A stretch of DNA of 64,000 nt from Bdellovibrionales bacterium Ga0074137 (GCA_001464715.1 LNDT01000031.1:124001-188000); one strand, 5' to 3'; counted from the first letter of the stretch, positions 17,786-27,315 are shown. Notes: generated by a model not told the origin, from the sequence alone. Numbers and translations: made by a program.

Positions 17786-18478
17786 ATGGGACTGGATTCT
17801 CGTGAGTCAAAAGGGCGAAATACACGCGCGCAGATTATCGAGGTGGCATTGGCCGTTGCCTCGCGCGAGGGTCTGGCTGGCCTTACGATTGGTGAACTCG
17901 CAAAAGGCGTCGGCATGTCGAAGAGCGGACTCTTCGCACATTTTCGCGGAATTGATTCGCTTCAATTGGCCGTTCTTGAGGCCGCTGTCGAAAGATTTGT
18001 TGCCACAGTGATGCGTCCGGCGTTCGCAAAGCCGCGCGGAGAGCCGCGCTTAGAAGCACTCATTAAAAATTGGCTGCGATTTATCAATGGCTCGAAGTCC
18101 CTCCCCGGCGGGAGTGTCATTATCGCAGCCTCCGTTGAACTCGATGATCGTCCAGGTGCCTTGCGAGACTTCGTCCAGACCGCCCAGCGAGATTTGATAA
18201 CAAATATCGAAAAAGCAGCGAAACTAGCTGTGGATGAAAAGCATTTCCGATCGGATCTCGACTGTGAGCAGTTCGCATGGTCGCTGTATTCGTTCGTACT
18301 TGGCTATCATCACTTCTCGCGAATGTTGAACGACCCAAAGTCGGAGCTGCACTTTCAGCGCTCTGTCGAGGGATTGTTTAAAGTGGCACGAGGAGCGGAA
18401 CACAAGGTTTCGAAAGCATATGAAACTAAAAACGGAACTAAAAAACGGATTTTGAAACGCAGATCAACAGGGAGATAA
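17786..18478 (+). CDS. TetR-family transcriptional regulator
   Basis: 230 residues. The N-terminal TetR helix-turn-helix is clear (RAQIIEVALAVASREGLAGL, then KGVGMSKSGLFAHFRGIDSL). The C-terminal ligand domain resembles the TetR_C_33-like group with a Lys-rich tail. The stop is 3 bp before the GTG of fadE, so both are likely one transcript. The regulator may sense acyl-CoA or fatty acids and control its own operon; this is inferred from the neighbour only. AAGG precedes the ATG. Confidence 0.9.
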   Translation: MGLDSRESKGRNTRAQIIEVALAVASREGLAGLTIGELAKGVGMSKSGLFAHFRGIDSLQLAVLEAAVERFVATVMRPAFAKPRGEPRLEALIKNWLRFINGSKSLPGGSVIIAASVELDDRPGALRDFVQTAQRDLITNIEKAAKLAVDEKHFRSDLDCEQFAWSLYSFVLGYHHFSRMLNDPKSELHFQRSVEGLFKVARGAEHKVSKAYETKNGTKKRILKRRSTGR

Positions 18479-18481
18479 GAA

Positions 18482-20983
18482 GTGGAATCTTTTTACGGAA
18501 TTTTGACTCAAGGGGCTGGCGGCCTACCGACCGGTGGCTGGATTGCGGTGACCGTCGCCATCGCCATTGTTTTTGGCTACACTGGCGCGCCATTCTTTTT
18601 ATGGACGGCCTTCATCGCAGCGGTTGCGTTCGCCTTCGGCGCGCCACTTCCGGTCATTGCCGGGATTGCCGTCGTACTTGCGGTCTTTAACGTTCCCCCC
18701 GTACGAAGGTTGCTCGTCTCGAACATCGTCATGAAAGTTCTTTCGGGCATCATGCCTTCGATTTCTGAGACCGAGCGCATCGCCCTAGAAGCAGGAACGG
18801 TCGGTGTTGAAGGGGAACTTTTCAGCGGAAGCCCCAACTTTAAAAAACTGATGGAAGAACCCTACCCAAGCATGACGCCAGAAGAACAGGCGTTTTTGGA
18901 TGGTCCCGTTGAGCGTCTTTGCGAAGTCATCGACGATTGGGAAGTTTGGCAGCAGCGAGACATTTCTCCAGCCGCTTGGGAAATCATCAAGAAAGAAAAA
19001 TTCTTGGGAATGATCATTCCAAAAAAATACGGCGGCCTGGAGTTTTCAGCTCTCGCCCACTCGGAAGTTATTAAAAAGCTCAGCACTCGCTCGGTGCCCG
19101 CTTGTATAAGTGTCATGGTTCCAAACTCGCTGGGGCCCGCAGAACTTCTCAATCACTATGGAACCGAGGAGCAAAAACAGAAACTTCTTCCGCGCCTCGC
19201 TTCGGGAGAAGAGATTCCGTGTTTTGCATTGACCGAGCCCAGTGCTGGATCTGATGCAGGGTCGCTCACTTCAGACGGTGTCCTCTTTAAAGGTGAAGAC
19301 GGAAAACTGTATATCCGTCTCAACTGGAATAAGCGCTGGATCACGCTCGCGGCGATTTCAACTATCTTGGGACTCGCGTTTAAACTTCGCGATCCACAAA
19401 ATCTTCTCGGAAAAGGTGAAGATCTTGGAATCACCTGCGCCCTGATCCCCACGAAAACCCCAGGTGTCATCGTCGGAAAGCGACACGACCCCCTTGGGAC
19501 GCCCTTCTACAACTGCCCGACACAAGGTAAAGATGTCGTCGTTTCTGTCGATACCATCGTCGGCGGAATCGAAGGCGCCGGCAAAGGCTGGAGAATGCTC
19601 ATGGAGTGTCTCGCTGCGGGCCGCGGTGTTTCTCTTCCGGCTCAATCCGCAGGAGGCACAGCGCTCATCACTCGCGTCGTGAGTGCTCACGCGTCTATTC
19701 GAAAACAGTTTGGTATGCCCATTGGTATGATGGAAGGAGTTGAAGAGCCGCTCGCGCGCATCGGCGGTTTCAACTACACGCTGGAAGCAATGCGAAAGTA
19801 CACCGTTGGCGCACTCGACAAAGGCATCAAGCCCGCTGTCACAACCGCAATGGCGAAGTACAACGCCACTGAAATTGGTCGAAAAGTTATCAATGACGGC
19901 ATGGACGTCATGGGCGGCGCGGGAATTTCTTTGGGACCAAAGAACCTACTCGGCCACCTCTACATCGCGACTCCCATCGGCATCACGGTAGAAGGTGCGA
20001 ATATCATGACACGAACCCTGATCATTTTCGGTCAGGGCGCGATGCGCGCACATCCCTACGCTTACAAAGAAGTCGATGCGATCGGACGTAAAGATCTTGT
20101 CGCTTTCGACCAAGCTTTCTGGGGTCACGTCGGCCACGTCGTAAAAAACCTGTGCCGCGCCATCGTCCTCTCGTGGACTCGAGGTCTCTTCGCTGGAAGC
20201 CCCGTGGGCGGATCGACAGCTCGCTACTACCGCAAGCTATCATGGGCGTCCGCATCGTTTGCGATCATGGCGGACATCGCAATGGGTTCGCTCGGCGGAA
20301 CTCTGAAGAGCAAACAAATGATCACTGGCCGATTCGCCGATATCCTCTCGTGGATGTACATGGGAACTTCGATCTTACGCCGCTTCGAAGCCGAAGGACG
20401 TCGCAAGGAGGATCTTCCGTTTGTTCACTACGCGATGAACCATGCGCTCTATGAAATTCAAAAAGCGTTTGATGGAATCTACGCGAACTTGACCGTTCCC
20501 GGTCTCAGCTGGTTTTTCAAATCGATCATCCGTGTCTGGTCCAACGTGAACGCACTAGCTGGCGAGAACAACGACCAACATGTTCACAAAATTGCGACGA
20601 TGATTTTGGCCGACACAGAACAGCGCATTCGCCACACTGAAGGCGTGTTCATTCCAAAGAACACGATCGAACAGCTTGGAAAGCTCGAAGAAACATTCAA
20701 AGTCGTCAAACGAGCGGAAGCGACGGAGAAACGAATCCGCAAAGCCGTTCGCGAGAAAGTCATTCCGAAAGCAAAAGGAAAGATCCTCGTCGAGTCCGCT
20801 CTTGCGAAAGGGATCATCACGAAAGAAGAACACGCGGATCTGATTCGCGCGGACGAACTTCGTACAGAGGCGATTCAGGTCGATTCGTTCACTCAAGACG
20901 AATTCCTTAAGCACTCTGCTAAAGGTTCCGTTAGCCAAGCAAGATCGGGACACGCTGGCCCCGCGGCCTCAGCAATAAAGTAG
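18482..20983 (+). CDS. fadE: Acyl-CoA dehydrogenase, FadE type
   Basis: 833 residues, close to E. coli FadE (814). Two N-terminal hydrophobic segments (AVTVAIAIVFGYTG and AAVAFAFGAPLPVIAGIAVV) anchor it to the membrane. The dehydrogenase core shows GMIIPKKYGGLEFSALAHSE, CFALTEPSAGSDAGSL and AGISLGPKNLLGHLY. It carries out the first step of fatty-acid beta-oxidation, using FAD and passing electrons to an electron-transfer flavoprotein. GTG 18482 is supported by GGGAGAT upstream. The C-terminus is a charged extension ending shortly before a strong terminator. Confidence 0.94.
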   Translation: MESFYGILTQGAGGLPTGGWIAVTVAIAIVFGYTGAPFFLWTAFIAAVAFAFGAPLPVIAGIAVVLAVFNVPPVRRLLVSNIVMKVLSGIMPSISETERIALEAGTVGVEGELFSGSPNFKKLMEEPYPSMTPEEQAFLDGPVERLCEVIDDWEVWQQRDISPAAWEIIKKEKFLGMIIPKKYGGLEFSALAHSEVIKKLSTRSVPACISVMVPNSLGPAELLNHYGTEEQKQKLLPRLASGEEIPCFALTEPSAGSDAGSLTSDGVLFKGEDGKLYIRLNWNKRWITLAAISTILGLAFKLRDPQNLLGKGEDLGITCALIPTKTPGVIVGKRHDPLGTPFYNCPTQGKDVVVSVDTIVGGIEGAGKGWRMLMECLAAGRGVSLPAQSAGGTALITRVVSAHASIRKQFGMPIGMMEGVEEPLARIGGFNYTLEAMRKYTVGALDKGIKPAVTTAMAKYNATEIGRKVINDGMDVMGGAGISLGPKNLLGHLYIATPIGITVEGANIMTRTLIIFGQGAMRAHPYAYKEVDAIGRKDLVAFDQAFWGHVGHVVKNLCRAIVLSWTRGLFAGSPVGGSTARYYRKLSWASASFAIMADIAMGSLGGTLKSKQMITGRFADILSWMYMGTSILRRFEAEGRRKEDLPFVHYAMNHALYEIQKAFDGIYANLTVPGLSWFFKSIIRVWSNVNALAGENNDQHVHKIATMILADTEQRIRHTEGVFIPKNTIEQLGKLEETFKVVKRAEATEKRIRKAVREKVIPKAKGKILVESALAKGIITKEEHADLIRADELRTEAIQVDSFTQDEFLKHSAKGSVSQARSGHAGPAASAIK

Positions 20984-21016
20984 GGCTTTAAAAAGCTCCC
21001 TTTCTAAGGCAAAACA

Positions 21017-21050
21017 AAAGCCCTCGCTTTCGGCGAGGGCTTTTTCTTTT
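21017..21050. terminator. Bidirectional intrinsic terminator
   Basis: Stem AAGCCCTCGC / GCGAGGGCTT with a short loop, followed by TTTTTCTTTT on plus and preceded by an A-rich stretch that reads as T-rich on minus. It lies between the convergent ends of fadE and the Lys-rich protein and should stop transcription from both sides. Confidence 0.92.
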
Positions 21051-21104
21051 AGAACACCGGCTCGTGTGCTGACCGACTCAAAGGTCGCTCCGCAGGAGGT
21101 GCCT

Positions 21105-21905
21105 CTAGAAGCAATCGCGCGACACGTACGCAGGATTCCCTGCCTTACCGTAAACTTTCCAGTAGCTCGTATTGCCCGACTCTTCCACCCAAAGTTTCTT
21201 CGAAACTTTTGTCGTACCGACAACGTCACCAGCACCGGGGGCCGATTCCATAGGGCACTCGCGCGATGTCACTGCATATTGGCCACCAGCAAATTTTCCA
21301 GAGGAAGCAACTTTGCGCGCTTTTCCAGACTTTCCTGCGGCCTTGTTCTTCGCTTTACCGTTCGCAATTTTCTTCTTAGCTTTTATAGCTTTTTTCTTGG
21401 CGTCTTTTTTAGCGACTTTCTTCATCGCTTTTTTAGTGGCTTTCTTGGCTTCTTTTTTTGCTTCTTTTTTTGCCGCATTCTTTTCCGCTTTTACGAAACC
21501 CTTGGGCGCCGCAGCCGCGTCTGATTTCATCACAGGTGCTGCGCCTGGCATCGCGTCTGCCACTGGCGCGGTCTGTTGTTCATCAAGCGACAATGATTCA
21601 CCCGAAAGTCCATCGCCAGAAGGGACATCGTCCATCACCTCTGGTGGCGAAAGTTCTCCGATGGCACTATCGAGATCGTTCGACATTTCCGTCGGCTCCG
21701 CAGATGATTCGCTGGCCGGGGCTTTTGATCCCTCGGTGACCGGAGTTGGAGCGAAGTCCGCATCGCCTTCATCTATAAAGACGTCGGCGCTCATCGCAGG
21801 CGCTGCCGAAACCACCGCCAATGCCAACACCGAAAGCGAAAGCCATCGCCAGAAGTTTTTTTGGAGAGACTCGAGCGGAGAATTCATTGGTGCGTTCGTT
21901 TTCAT
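21105..21905 (-). CDS. Exported Lys/Ala-rich (histone H1-like) protein with SH3-like end
   Basis: 266 residues. GGAG 6 nt before ATG 21905 sets the start. A signal peptide ends near APAMSA. An acidic Ser/Pro/Glu-rich region follows to about residue 130. Then a basic stretch of about 60 residues is built from AKK/KKA units, as in bacterial histone H1-like tails. The last 65 residues (YAVTSRECPMESAPGAGDVV, ending YVSRDCF) have two Cys and look like a small SH3b-like domain. An acid-base-SH3 order with a signal peptide suggests wall or envelope polymer binding rather than DNA compaction. This is inference. Confidence 0.75.
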   Translation of the reverse strand: MKTNAPMNSPLESLQKNFWRWLSLSVLALAVVSAAPAMSADVFIDEGDADFAPTPVTEGSKAPASESSAEPTEMSNDLDSAIGELSPPEVMDDVPSGDGLSGESLSLDEQQTAPVADAMPGAAPVMKSDAAAAPKGFVKAEKNAAKKEAKKEAKKATKKAMKKVAKKDAKKKAIKAKKKIANGKAKNKAAGKSGKARKVASSGKFAGGQYAVTSRECPMESAPGAGDVVGTTKVSKKLWVEESGNTSYWKVYGKAGNPAYVSRDCF

Positions 21906-22026
21906 GCAAGCTCCTACCGCTTTCATTGCGGTCTAATTTCTTGATGAAGCTTTATCGGATGAAAATCGCACCAAAATGAGCGGCTTCAAAGTCCGCACGG
22001 CCTTTGTCTGGGCCAAGCTATGACAG

Positions 22027-22824
22027 CTAAGGTGACCGCGATGGTAGGTCAACGTACGAAAATCGGCGCAGAATTGCCGTCTGCCGAAACCGGACATAAG
22101 CCGAGGGTCGATGGACCATGAGCTTTCGTGGGTTGGGAAGAACTGCAATTAGAAGAGCGGCTTCTGATCTTGTCAGCCGACTCGCTGACTTGTTGAAAAA
22201 ATGGCGAGACGCCGCTTCAACGCCGTAAATCCCGTCACCGAATTCAATCACATTCAAATAAACTTCCAATATTCGCCGCTTCGACCAAACAGATTCAATC
22301 AGAACAGTGAACCAAGCTTCGACGCCTTTGCGAAGCCAACTTCGGCTGGGCCACAAAAAGACATTCTTCGCAGTCTGTTGTGAAATCGTGCTGGCGCCGC
22401 GCATTCTGTGCCGTCCCCGACGTCGCGAGCTTTCGCTGTATTTCTGATTGAATTTGATCGCCTTTTGAATGGCGTCAAAATCAAACCCGGAGTGCTCGAC
22501 AAAACGGAAATCTTCCGACGCGATGGCAGCCCGTAAAGCGCTTTCGGGAATCTTTTCGATAGGCACCCATTTTTTTTCGACGCGCGCTTCGCGCCCATCG
22601 ACTTTGGCGTCGATCCACCGAAGAACAACCAACGGCGTTAGTGGTACAGGAACCACCGAAAATACCAGGACGGCAGAAACTGACGCGACGACACTGACAA
22701 CCATCAACATCACTGCGAATTTAAAAACTGATTTTCCAAAGCGAAGTCCGATTTCGCGGCGAGTTTTGAACCTTTCTGATGAAAAATTTTGTCTCAGGAA
22801 GAGACGCGGTACGTGATCGCGCAT
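22027..22824 (-). CDS. mtgA: Monofunctional peptidoglycan glycosyltransferase MtgA
   Basis: 265 residues. One N-terminal membrane span (MLMVVSVVASVSAVLVFSVV) precedes a GT51 domain. Motif 1 is AAIASEDFRFVEHSGFD with the catalytic Glu, and motif 2 is GASTISQQTAKNVFLW. KRRILEVYLNVIEFGDGIYG and RLTRSEAALLIAVLPNP complete the family. It polymerises lipid II into glycan chains in the periplasm. No transpeptidase domain is present, as expected. The gene is divergent from the orphan at 22996. Confidence 0.95.
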   Translation of the reverse strand: MRDHVPRLFLRQNFSSERFKTRREIGLRFGKSVFKFAVMLMVVSVVASVSAVLVFSVVPVPLTPLVVLRWIDAKVDGREARVEKKWVPIEKIPESALRAAIASEDFRFVEHSGFDFDAIQKAIKFNQKYSESSRRRGRHRMRGASTISQQTAKNVFLWPSRSWLRKGVEAWFTVLIESVWSKRRILEVYLNVIEFGDGIYGVEAASRHFFNKSASRLTRSEAALLIAVLPNPRKLMVHRPSAYVRFRQTAILRRFSYVDLPSRSP

Positions 22825-22995
22825 AGATCGTTCAGACTAGGGGCTCACGGTAGGAGTCACAATCAACTCGAACCGAGACCCCCTTCAGAGGGTAAAAACG
22901 CAGCTAAAAGCACGAGGTTTGCGAATGAAATTCACTCTCAACCAGAAAAAGCTTGGTTAAGAGATAGATCAAACTTACCCTAACATAAATCTGAC

Positions 22996-24876
22996 TTGAC
23001 GGAGCTCATACCTAACAAAGTGAAAACGAAGCCCACAGATCTCTCCCTTCTCGCCCTAATGAATTCTCCCGTGGCGTCACGTGTGACGACCCTGGTGACC
23101 TCTTTGTCTGTACCGTTTCGCCCCAAAGCAAAACCGACCATCGAGCCTCGCGCCACGACGTCCTCGACCAGCTTAGGCGCGCGCTCGATGATGCAGGTTT
23201 CGCGGCATGACCATCACAATATCGAAATCAAGTCCGTCATCGACCTCTGCGATGAGTCTCAAAAAGTAGTGACCGAGATGTTTCTCTTTGTCCCCAAAAG
23301 CTTCGAAATTGGGCTCGTCGGAAAAGCCGAGCTGACCAAAGATTTGAGGACACGATTGCGACTCTCGGTTCCCTCGGAAGAGGGATTTGACGACGAGGAT
23401 TTTGGAACTGCCCTGATGGAACTCAAAAAAGCCAACACACGCTTGGATCAAGAAATCGTCGCCAACCAAGCCATGGGCCAAGACGTTTCGTCGGACTTTC
23501 GAGAGGGTGTGCTTGAAGCCGCGAAAGACGTCGCAGCGATCGTGGCCGAACGGCTGAAGCGACTCTCGAGCGAGCACGGACGACAATTTTTTCTCTCGCA
23601 AACACTACTAATGACGTCGGCCAGCCGCTCTATCGGCTTCGAAGCTTTTGTCAGAAATCTTCAGGCGGTTCGTCGTAAAATCGAAGCCCTTCGCGAGGCC
23701 ATGCGTTCAAACTCGGAAGACGGCCGAGCATTGAACTCACTGCTCGATGAGTACGTGAGCCAAATTTACGTTCAGTATCTAGGAGCTATTAACTCGGAAT
23801 TTGTGAACTTCGACTCGTCACATGAATGGACTCGCCACGACGAGAAGCCGGTTTCGAAGAACGATGATTTAATGCTTGCGGCCCCCGAGCCCAGCGAGGG
23901 TTCGACGATCGATGGTGACGGCGCATCGGAAGCCACCAAAGCTCGAGCCCGTCAGCTTTTGATGGCCCTTCAAGAGGATGAAGCCGTTTACCGCAAGACA
24001 CGTGGGCTTTCATTTGAGAGTGAAACGGATCTTGAGCGCGAACGGCATTTAAGCCGTCTCAGCCAATTAAAAAAGTTCTTTCAAAGTAAAACCTTTGTCG
24101 ACGTCACGAAAACGCAAGCGGCGCAAAAAATCAGTGAATCGACGGCCCTTGTCGGAACGGCTGCAGCCGCTATTACGGCTGCTATACTTGAACAGGTCGG
24201 GCGAAAAAATGTTGCGACTTTAGCTTCGCAAGGTTTGATGGTCGTAGGCCTCGGTATCATTCTCTACGTTCTTCGCGACCGCTTGAAAGATTGGGCGCGA
24301 GCCAAGCTTCACGAAAAAGCGCTTGGCCTGATTCCCGATTTCGAAACGCAGCTGATCGCCGATAAAAAGAAGTTTGGAATCAGCCGAGAGTGGCTTCAGA
24401 TTTCAAGTTCAAAGGTCTGCGACGCAGAAACTATCGAAGCCCGGCACAGCGATTCCGTGATCGAACGAAGTCTTCGCCTTCCTGAGGACGTGCTCAGCAC
24501 GCGCCGCGTGTTTTTCCTCAGACCCAATTTTGCGGGACGTGGACAAGCCCGCGCCCTTCACGAAAACGTACGTCTGAATCTTGATCGACATTTGAAGTTC
24601 ATGGATGATCCCTTCAAAGATCTCACTGATCTTGAGGCGGACGGTCGACTGACCCTGTCCCGCTCACACCGAGTTTATCACTTCCACATGGTAACACGCA
24701 CGTCGACGCTGAAAGGTCCATTGGCCGTTCCGTCTCGCGTCCGTATGTGGAAACAAGCCTTAAGAGCCATGCTCGGAATGAAACCGATGATCATCCGTGC
24801 CGACACTGTTCACGTTGCGGCCCACCGCGTGGTTCTCGACAAATCGGGCATCGTTCGCGTCGAACAAGTTACGTAA
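22996..24876 (+). CDS. Large membrane-associated protein of unknown function
   Basis: 626 residues, no signal peptide. The first 380 residues are charged and helical with possible coiled coils (MELKKANTRLDQEIVANQAM). Two adjacent hydrophobic segments near residues 390-440 (STALVGTAAAAITAAIL and LMVVGLGIILYVLRDRL) suggest a hairpin in the inner membrane. The C-terminal 190 residues are soluble and basic. I recognise no family. The start is unclear: TTG 22996 follows an in-frame stop closely and has no ribosome site; GTG 23020 or ATG 23059 are alternatives. An imperfect hairpin lies upstream at 22935-22963. Confidence 0.7.
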   Translation: MTELIPNKVKTKPTDLSLLALMNSPVASRVTTLVTSLSVPFRPKAKPTIEPRATTSSTSLGARSMMQVSRHDHHNIEIKSVIDLCDESQKVVTEMFLFVPKSFEIGLVGKAELTKDLRTRLRLSVPSEEGFDDEDFGTALMELKKANTRLDQEIVANQAMGQDVSSDFREGVLEAAKDVAAIVAERLKRLSSEHGRQFFLSQTLLMTSASRSIGFEAFVRNLQAVRRKIEALREAMRSNSEDGRALNSLLDEYVSQIYVQYLGAINSEFVNFDSSHEWTRHDEKPVSKNDDLMLAAPEPSEGSTIDGDGASEATKARARQLLMALQEDEAVYRKTRGLSFESETDLERERHLSRLSQLKKFFQSKTFVDVTKTQAAQKISESTALVGTAAAAITAAILEQVGRKNVATLASQGLMVVGLGIILYVLRDRLKDWARAKLHEKALGLIPDFETQLIADKKKFGISREWLQISSSKVCDAETIEARHSDSVIERSLRLPEDVLSTRRVFFLRPNFAGRGQARALHENVRLNLDRHLKFMDDPFKDLTDLEADGRLTLSRSHRVYHFHMVTRTSTLKGPLAVPSRVRMWKQALRAMLGMKPMIIRADTVHVAAHRVVLDKSGIVRVEQVT

Positions 24877-24886
24877 TTCGACAGCG

Positions 24887-24902
24887 AAGCAGAAATCTGC
24901 TT
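24887..24902. terminator. Small hairpin between convergent genes
   Basis: AAGCAG (24887-24892) and CTGCTT (24897-24902) flank a 4-nt loop AAAT. It lies between the stop of the membrane orphan (+) and the stop of the phosphatase gene (-). A short T-rich stretch follows on plus. It is a weak terminator candidate. Confidence 0.4.
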
Positions 24903-24905
24903 GCA

Positions 24906-25592
24906 CTACTTTTCAGGCGGTTGAAAAACCGGCTGTGATGAAACGCTCCAAAGACCTTTATCCCAAACAAATCTAAAAACAGATCCGTTCGGTACATCGA
25001 TCGGATTAGTTTCATCGGGATGAAAGTGATGAAGAAGTCGGCGCAAAAGCCCACCATGTGTGGCAACCGTCCAGACTCTCGGCGCTGTCGGGTCCGTCTC
25101 GCTAGCGCGGACAAGGTCCGTCATGGCTTGGAGGGCGCGGTCGCGAACTTCGCCCTTGGATTCTCCCCCAGGAAACTTCGCATGCCACGAAGCCTCTGTT
25201 AGTCCGATCCACGCCATCCAAGACTCTTCGCCGAATTTTTCTACAAGCTCGTCTCTTGTCAGTCCCTCAGCTTCGCCCAAATGTGTTTCTGACCAGCGGA
25301 CATCGTGGCGAAGTAGCAGCTCAAGATTTTCATCAAGCCCAACGGCGATACGAGCGGTTGCCTGCGCTCGCTGAAGAGGCGAACTGATGGCACCGGCCCA
25401 CAAATCTTCCAGGCTTTTATGGCCAGCACCACCACTCAAAAAATAGTTCTTAAAAAACGCTTGGACCTGTTGAGCTTGAAGGCGACCACGCTCGTTCAGC
25501 GGAATGTCGACACGCCCTTGAATCCGACCAAGTCGGTTCCAATCGGTTTCACCATGACGATAAAGATAAAGACGAATCGCGTTCGGGTTCAA
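24906..25592 (-). CDS. Histidine phosphatase (phosphoglycerate-mutase superfamily)
   Basis: 228 residues. The catalytic motif LYLYRHGETDWN is at the N-terminus, followed by ISSPLQRAQATARI with the second Arg, WSETHLGEAEGLT with the acid residue, and VATHGGLLRRLL with the second His. It is a soluble phosphatase of the CobC/GpmB branch; the substrate is not defined. The TTG start overlaps the stop of the LEA14-like gene (TTGA), so translation is probably coupled. Confidence 0.88.
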   Translation of the reverse strand: MNPNAIRLYLYRHGETDWNRLGRIQGRVDIPLNERGRLQAQQVQAFFKNYFLSGGAGHKSLEDLWAGAISSPLQRAQATARIAVGLDENLELLLRHDVRWSETHLGEAEGLTRDELVEKFGEESWMAWIGLTEASWHAKFPGGESKGEVRDRALQAMTDLVRASETDPTAPRVWTVATHGGLLRRLLHHFHPDETNPIDVPNGSVFRFVWDKGLWSVSSQPVFQPPEK

Positions 25593-26074
25593 AGTTTAAG
25601 CTCACCCGATTGATCAAAAGGAAGCTTGAAAAGACCGATTTGGGCCTCGCCCTTTATTTTGTAAGCGGCAGTACCTTTCGATATCAAATCAAGAACCGAC
25701 GAGAAGACCTGATCATAGCGAAACGGAATTGGAATTTCGACTTTCGTTGTGGCCTTCGGCTCGATCTGCGCGATCTTTTCAAGTTTCGAAGCCGCCACCT
25801 GGCGACCACCCATTTCCAAAACGTAATTGAGTTCATCGATCTGAAGTCCTACGCGGTTCGGATTTTCAACATTGAGTCCAACCACAACGGTCGCTCCGTC
25901 ATTTCCCGCATCTCGTACAGCGATAGAACCGAACGTCACTTTGGGCTCATCCAGCACCGCCTGCATCACACTGGAGCAGCCGACCAGAACCAAAAGAGAC
26001 ATCGTAAAGGACAATATTAAAACAGCGGCCAGCGTACCGCTCCCGATAACTCGATTCAGTGACTTCAACATCAC
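25589..26074 (-). CDS. LEA14-like (LEA type 2) lipoprotein
   Basis: 161 residues. Lipobox LVGC gives a lipid-modified N-terminus. The mature part has the beta-sandwich pattern of the Water-stress/LEA2 domain: TVVVGLNVENPNRVGLQIDE, then YVLEMGGRQVAAS, then TTKVEIPIPFRY. Such proteins are periplasmic-facing and of unknown exact role. An ATG pair (MM) leaves the start ambiguous by one codon. It is the first gene of a two-gene unit with the phosphatase. Confidence 0.85.
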   Translation of the reverse strand: MMLKSLNRVIGSGTLAAVLILSFTMSLLVLVGCSSVMQAVLDEPKVTFGSIAVRDAGNDGATVVVGLNVENPNRVGLQIDELNYVLEMGGRQVAASKLEKIAQIEPKATTKVEIPIPFRYDQVFSSVLDLISKGTAAYKIKGEAQIGLFKLPFDQSGELKL

Positions 26075-26257
26075 TCAAGACTAGCGTCCGAGCCAATTCC
26101 TCGTCGAGCCAATTCTTGGAGCGCCCCTGACAAATTCCGTCACTCACTCCATAGCTTCATCACGGCGGTGCGCTCTCAAATCGATTTCGCCTGCGTCCGA
26201 AACTTGCTTCCAGTGGGCCGTGCGCTTGTAACCCTTTTGTCTATTTCGGAGGCCTTC

Positions 26258-26902
26258 ATGCTTTCACTGTCTAAGTTTAAATTTGGTAAGGTTAAAATGG
26301 CGGTCCTCGCCCTTGTCGCTTGTGTGGGAACGCTTCAAACGGGTTGTACCGATCGCGAAATCGGTGCCGGAATTGTCGGCGCGATGGTCGGCGCAATTCT
26401 TGTCGATTCCGCCAACCAACCACCGCCGCCCCCACGTCCGTCGCGGACTTGCCGCGTTGAGCGCATCGAACGTTGCAACTGGATCACGAATTATTACGGC
26501 CACCGCGAATATCAGTGCACCTACTCGAACTATGACTCCTGCGCACGCCATCGCCGTTACAAAATGAGCGTCGGCACTAGCGGAGCCGCCGAACTCGACA
26601 TCGGAACTGTCGCGTCGACGTACAAGCTGTCAGAAGCTGGTGCTACGAAACTTGTAAATGCACTTCAGTCGGCTCAAGAAGCGACGAACGATGAAGCCGC
26701 AAAAGCTGCGTTCGCTTCGATTTCGATCGACCTCGACGAAGTGAAAAGTCTTGGAAAATCAGGCGACCCATCGATCGCGATGATTGACCGCCTGGCTCAA
26801 GCTCTGAACCAGGACCGAGCGGACACTGCGAAAATGGTAACAAGCATCGTTGAGACAGCCCGTGCGCAAGAAGCTGCACGTCTTCAGAGTTTGCAGAATT
26901 AA
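26258..26902 (+). CDS. Small Gly/Pro-containing lipoprotein of unknown function
   Basis: 214 residues. GGAGG five bases before ATG 26258 fixes the start; a longer reading from 26168 is unlikely. Lipobox LQTGC gives lipidation. A glycine-zipper-like GAGIVGAMVGAILVDSA is followed by Pro-rich PPPPPRPS and a Cys/Tyr-rich segment (CNWITNYYGHREYQCTY) with several Cys that could form disulfides. The rest is Ala-rich and helical. No family is recognised. Its stop overlaps the stop of the opposing receiver gene by 4 bp. Confidence 0.72.
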   Translation: MLSLSKFKFGKVKMAVLALVACVGTLQTGCTDREIGAGIVGAMVGAILVDSANQPPPPPRPSRTCRVERIERCNWITNYYGHREYQCTYSNYDSCARHRRYKMSVGTSGAAELDIGTVASTYKLSEAGATKLVNALQSAQEATNDEAAKAAFASISIDLDEVKSLGKSGDPSIAMIDRLAQALNQDRADTAKMVTSIVETARAQEAARLQSLQN

Positions 26903-27315
26903 TCGTTCTCGCCCTCGCGCCGTCGGCCCGACGCCGACTGCGCCAGAGCCTCCGCCACACGTTCCCGGAGTAGCTTAAGGCTAAAGGGTTTGGAGACAAG
27001 CCCTTGCCCTCCGAAACGAGCGGCCTCCTCGGATCTCAAGTCTGAAAACCCCGTCAGCAAAAAAATTTGCGGAGAATTTTCCGCAATCTCATCTCTTATT
27101 TTTTTTAAAAGCTCGACGCCATCTCCGCCAGGCATTCTCACATCGCTCAAAATAACGTGCGGACGCTCGCGCAATACGATCTCAAAGGCTTCGCGGCCAT
27201 TTTTAGCAGTGAACACTGTCGCACCTTGCAAAGAAAAATCCTCCGAAAGGATATCCCGCAAATCTTCTTCGTCATCGACGACAAGAATTTTATAACCAGT
27301 GAAGTCACGATTCAT
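26899..27315 (-). CDS. Single-domain response regulator receiver
   Basis: 138 residues, one CheY-like domain. The acidic pocket is DDEE near residue 14, the phospho-acceptor is Asp58 (ILSDVRMPGGDG), and the conserved Lys is K109 (LVSKPF). No output domain follows, so it should act by protein-protein contact. No histidine kinase gene is adjacent. The short C-terminal tail is charged. Confidence 0.92.
   Translation of the reverse strand: MNRDFTGYKILVVDDEEDLRDILSEDFSLQGATVFTAKNGREAFEIVLRERPHVILSDVRMPGGDGVELLKKIRDEIAENSPQIFLLTGFSDLRSEEAARFGGQGLVSKPFSLKLLRERVAEALAQSASGRRREGEND

Noticed and set aside
21172-21936. 254-codon plus-strand frame antisense to the Lys-rich protein
   Set aside because: It is produced by the repetitive Lys codons of the minus gene, which has signal peptide and ribosome site.
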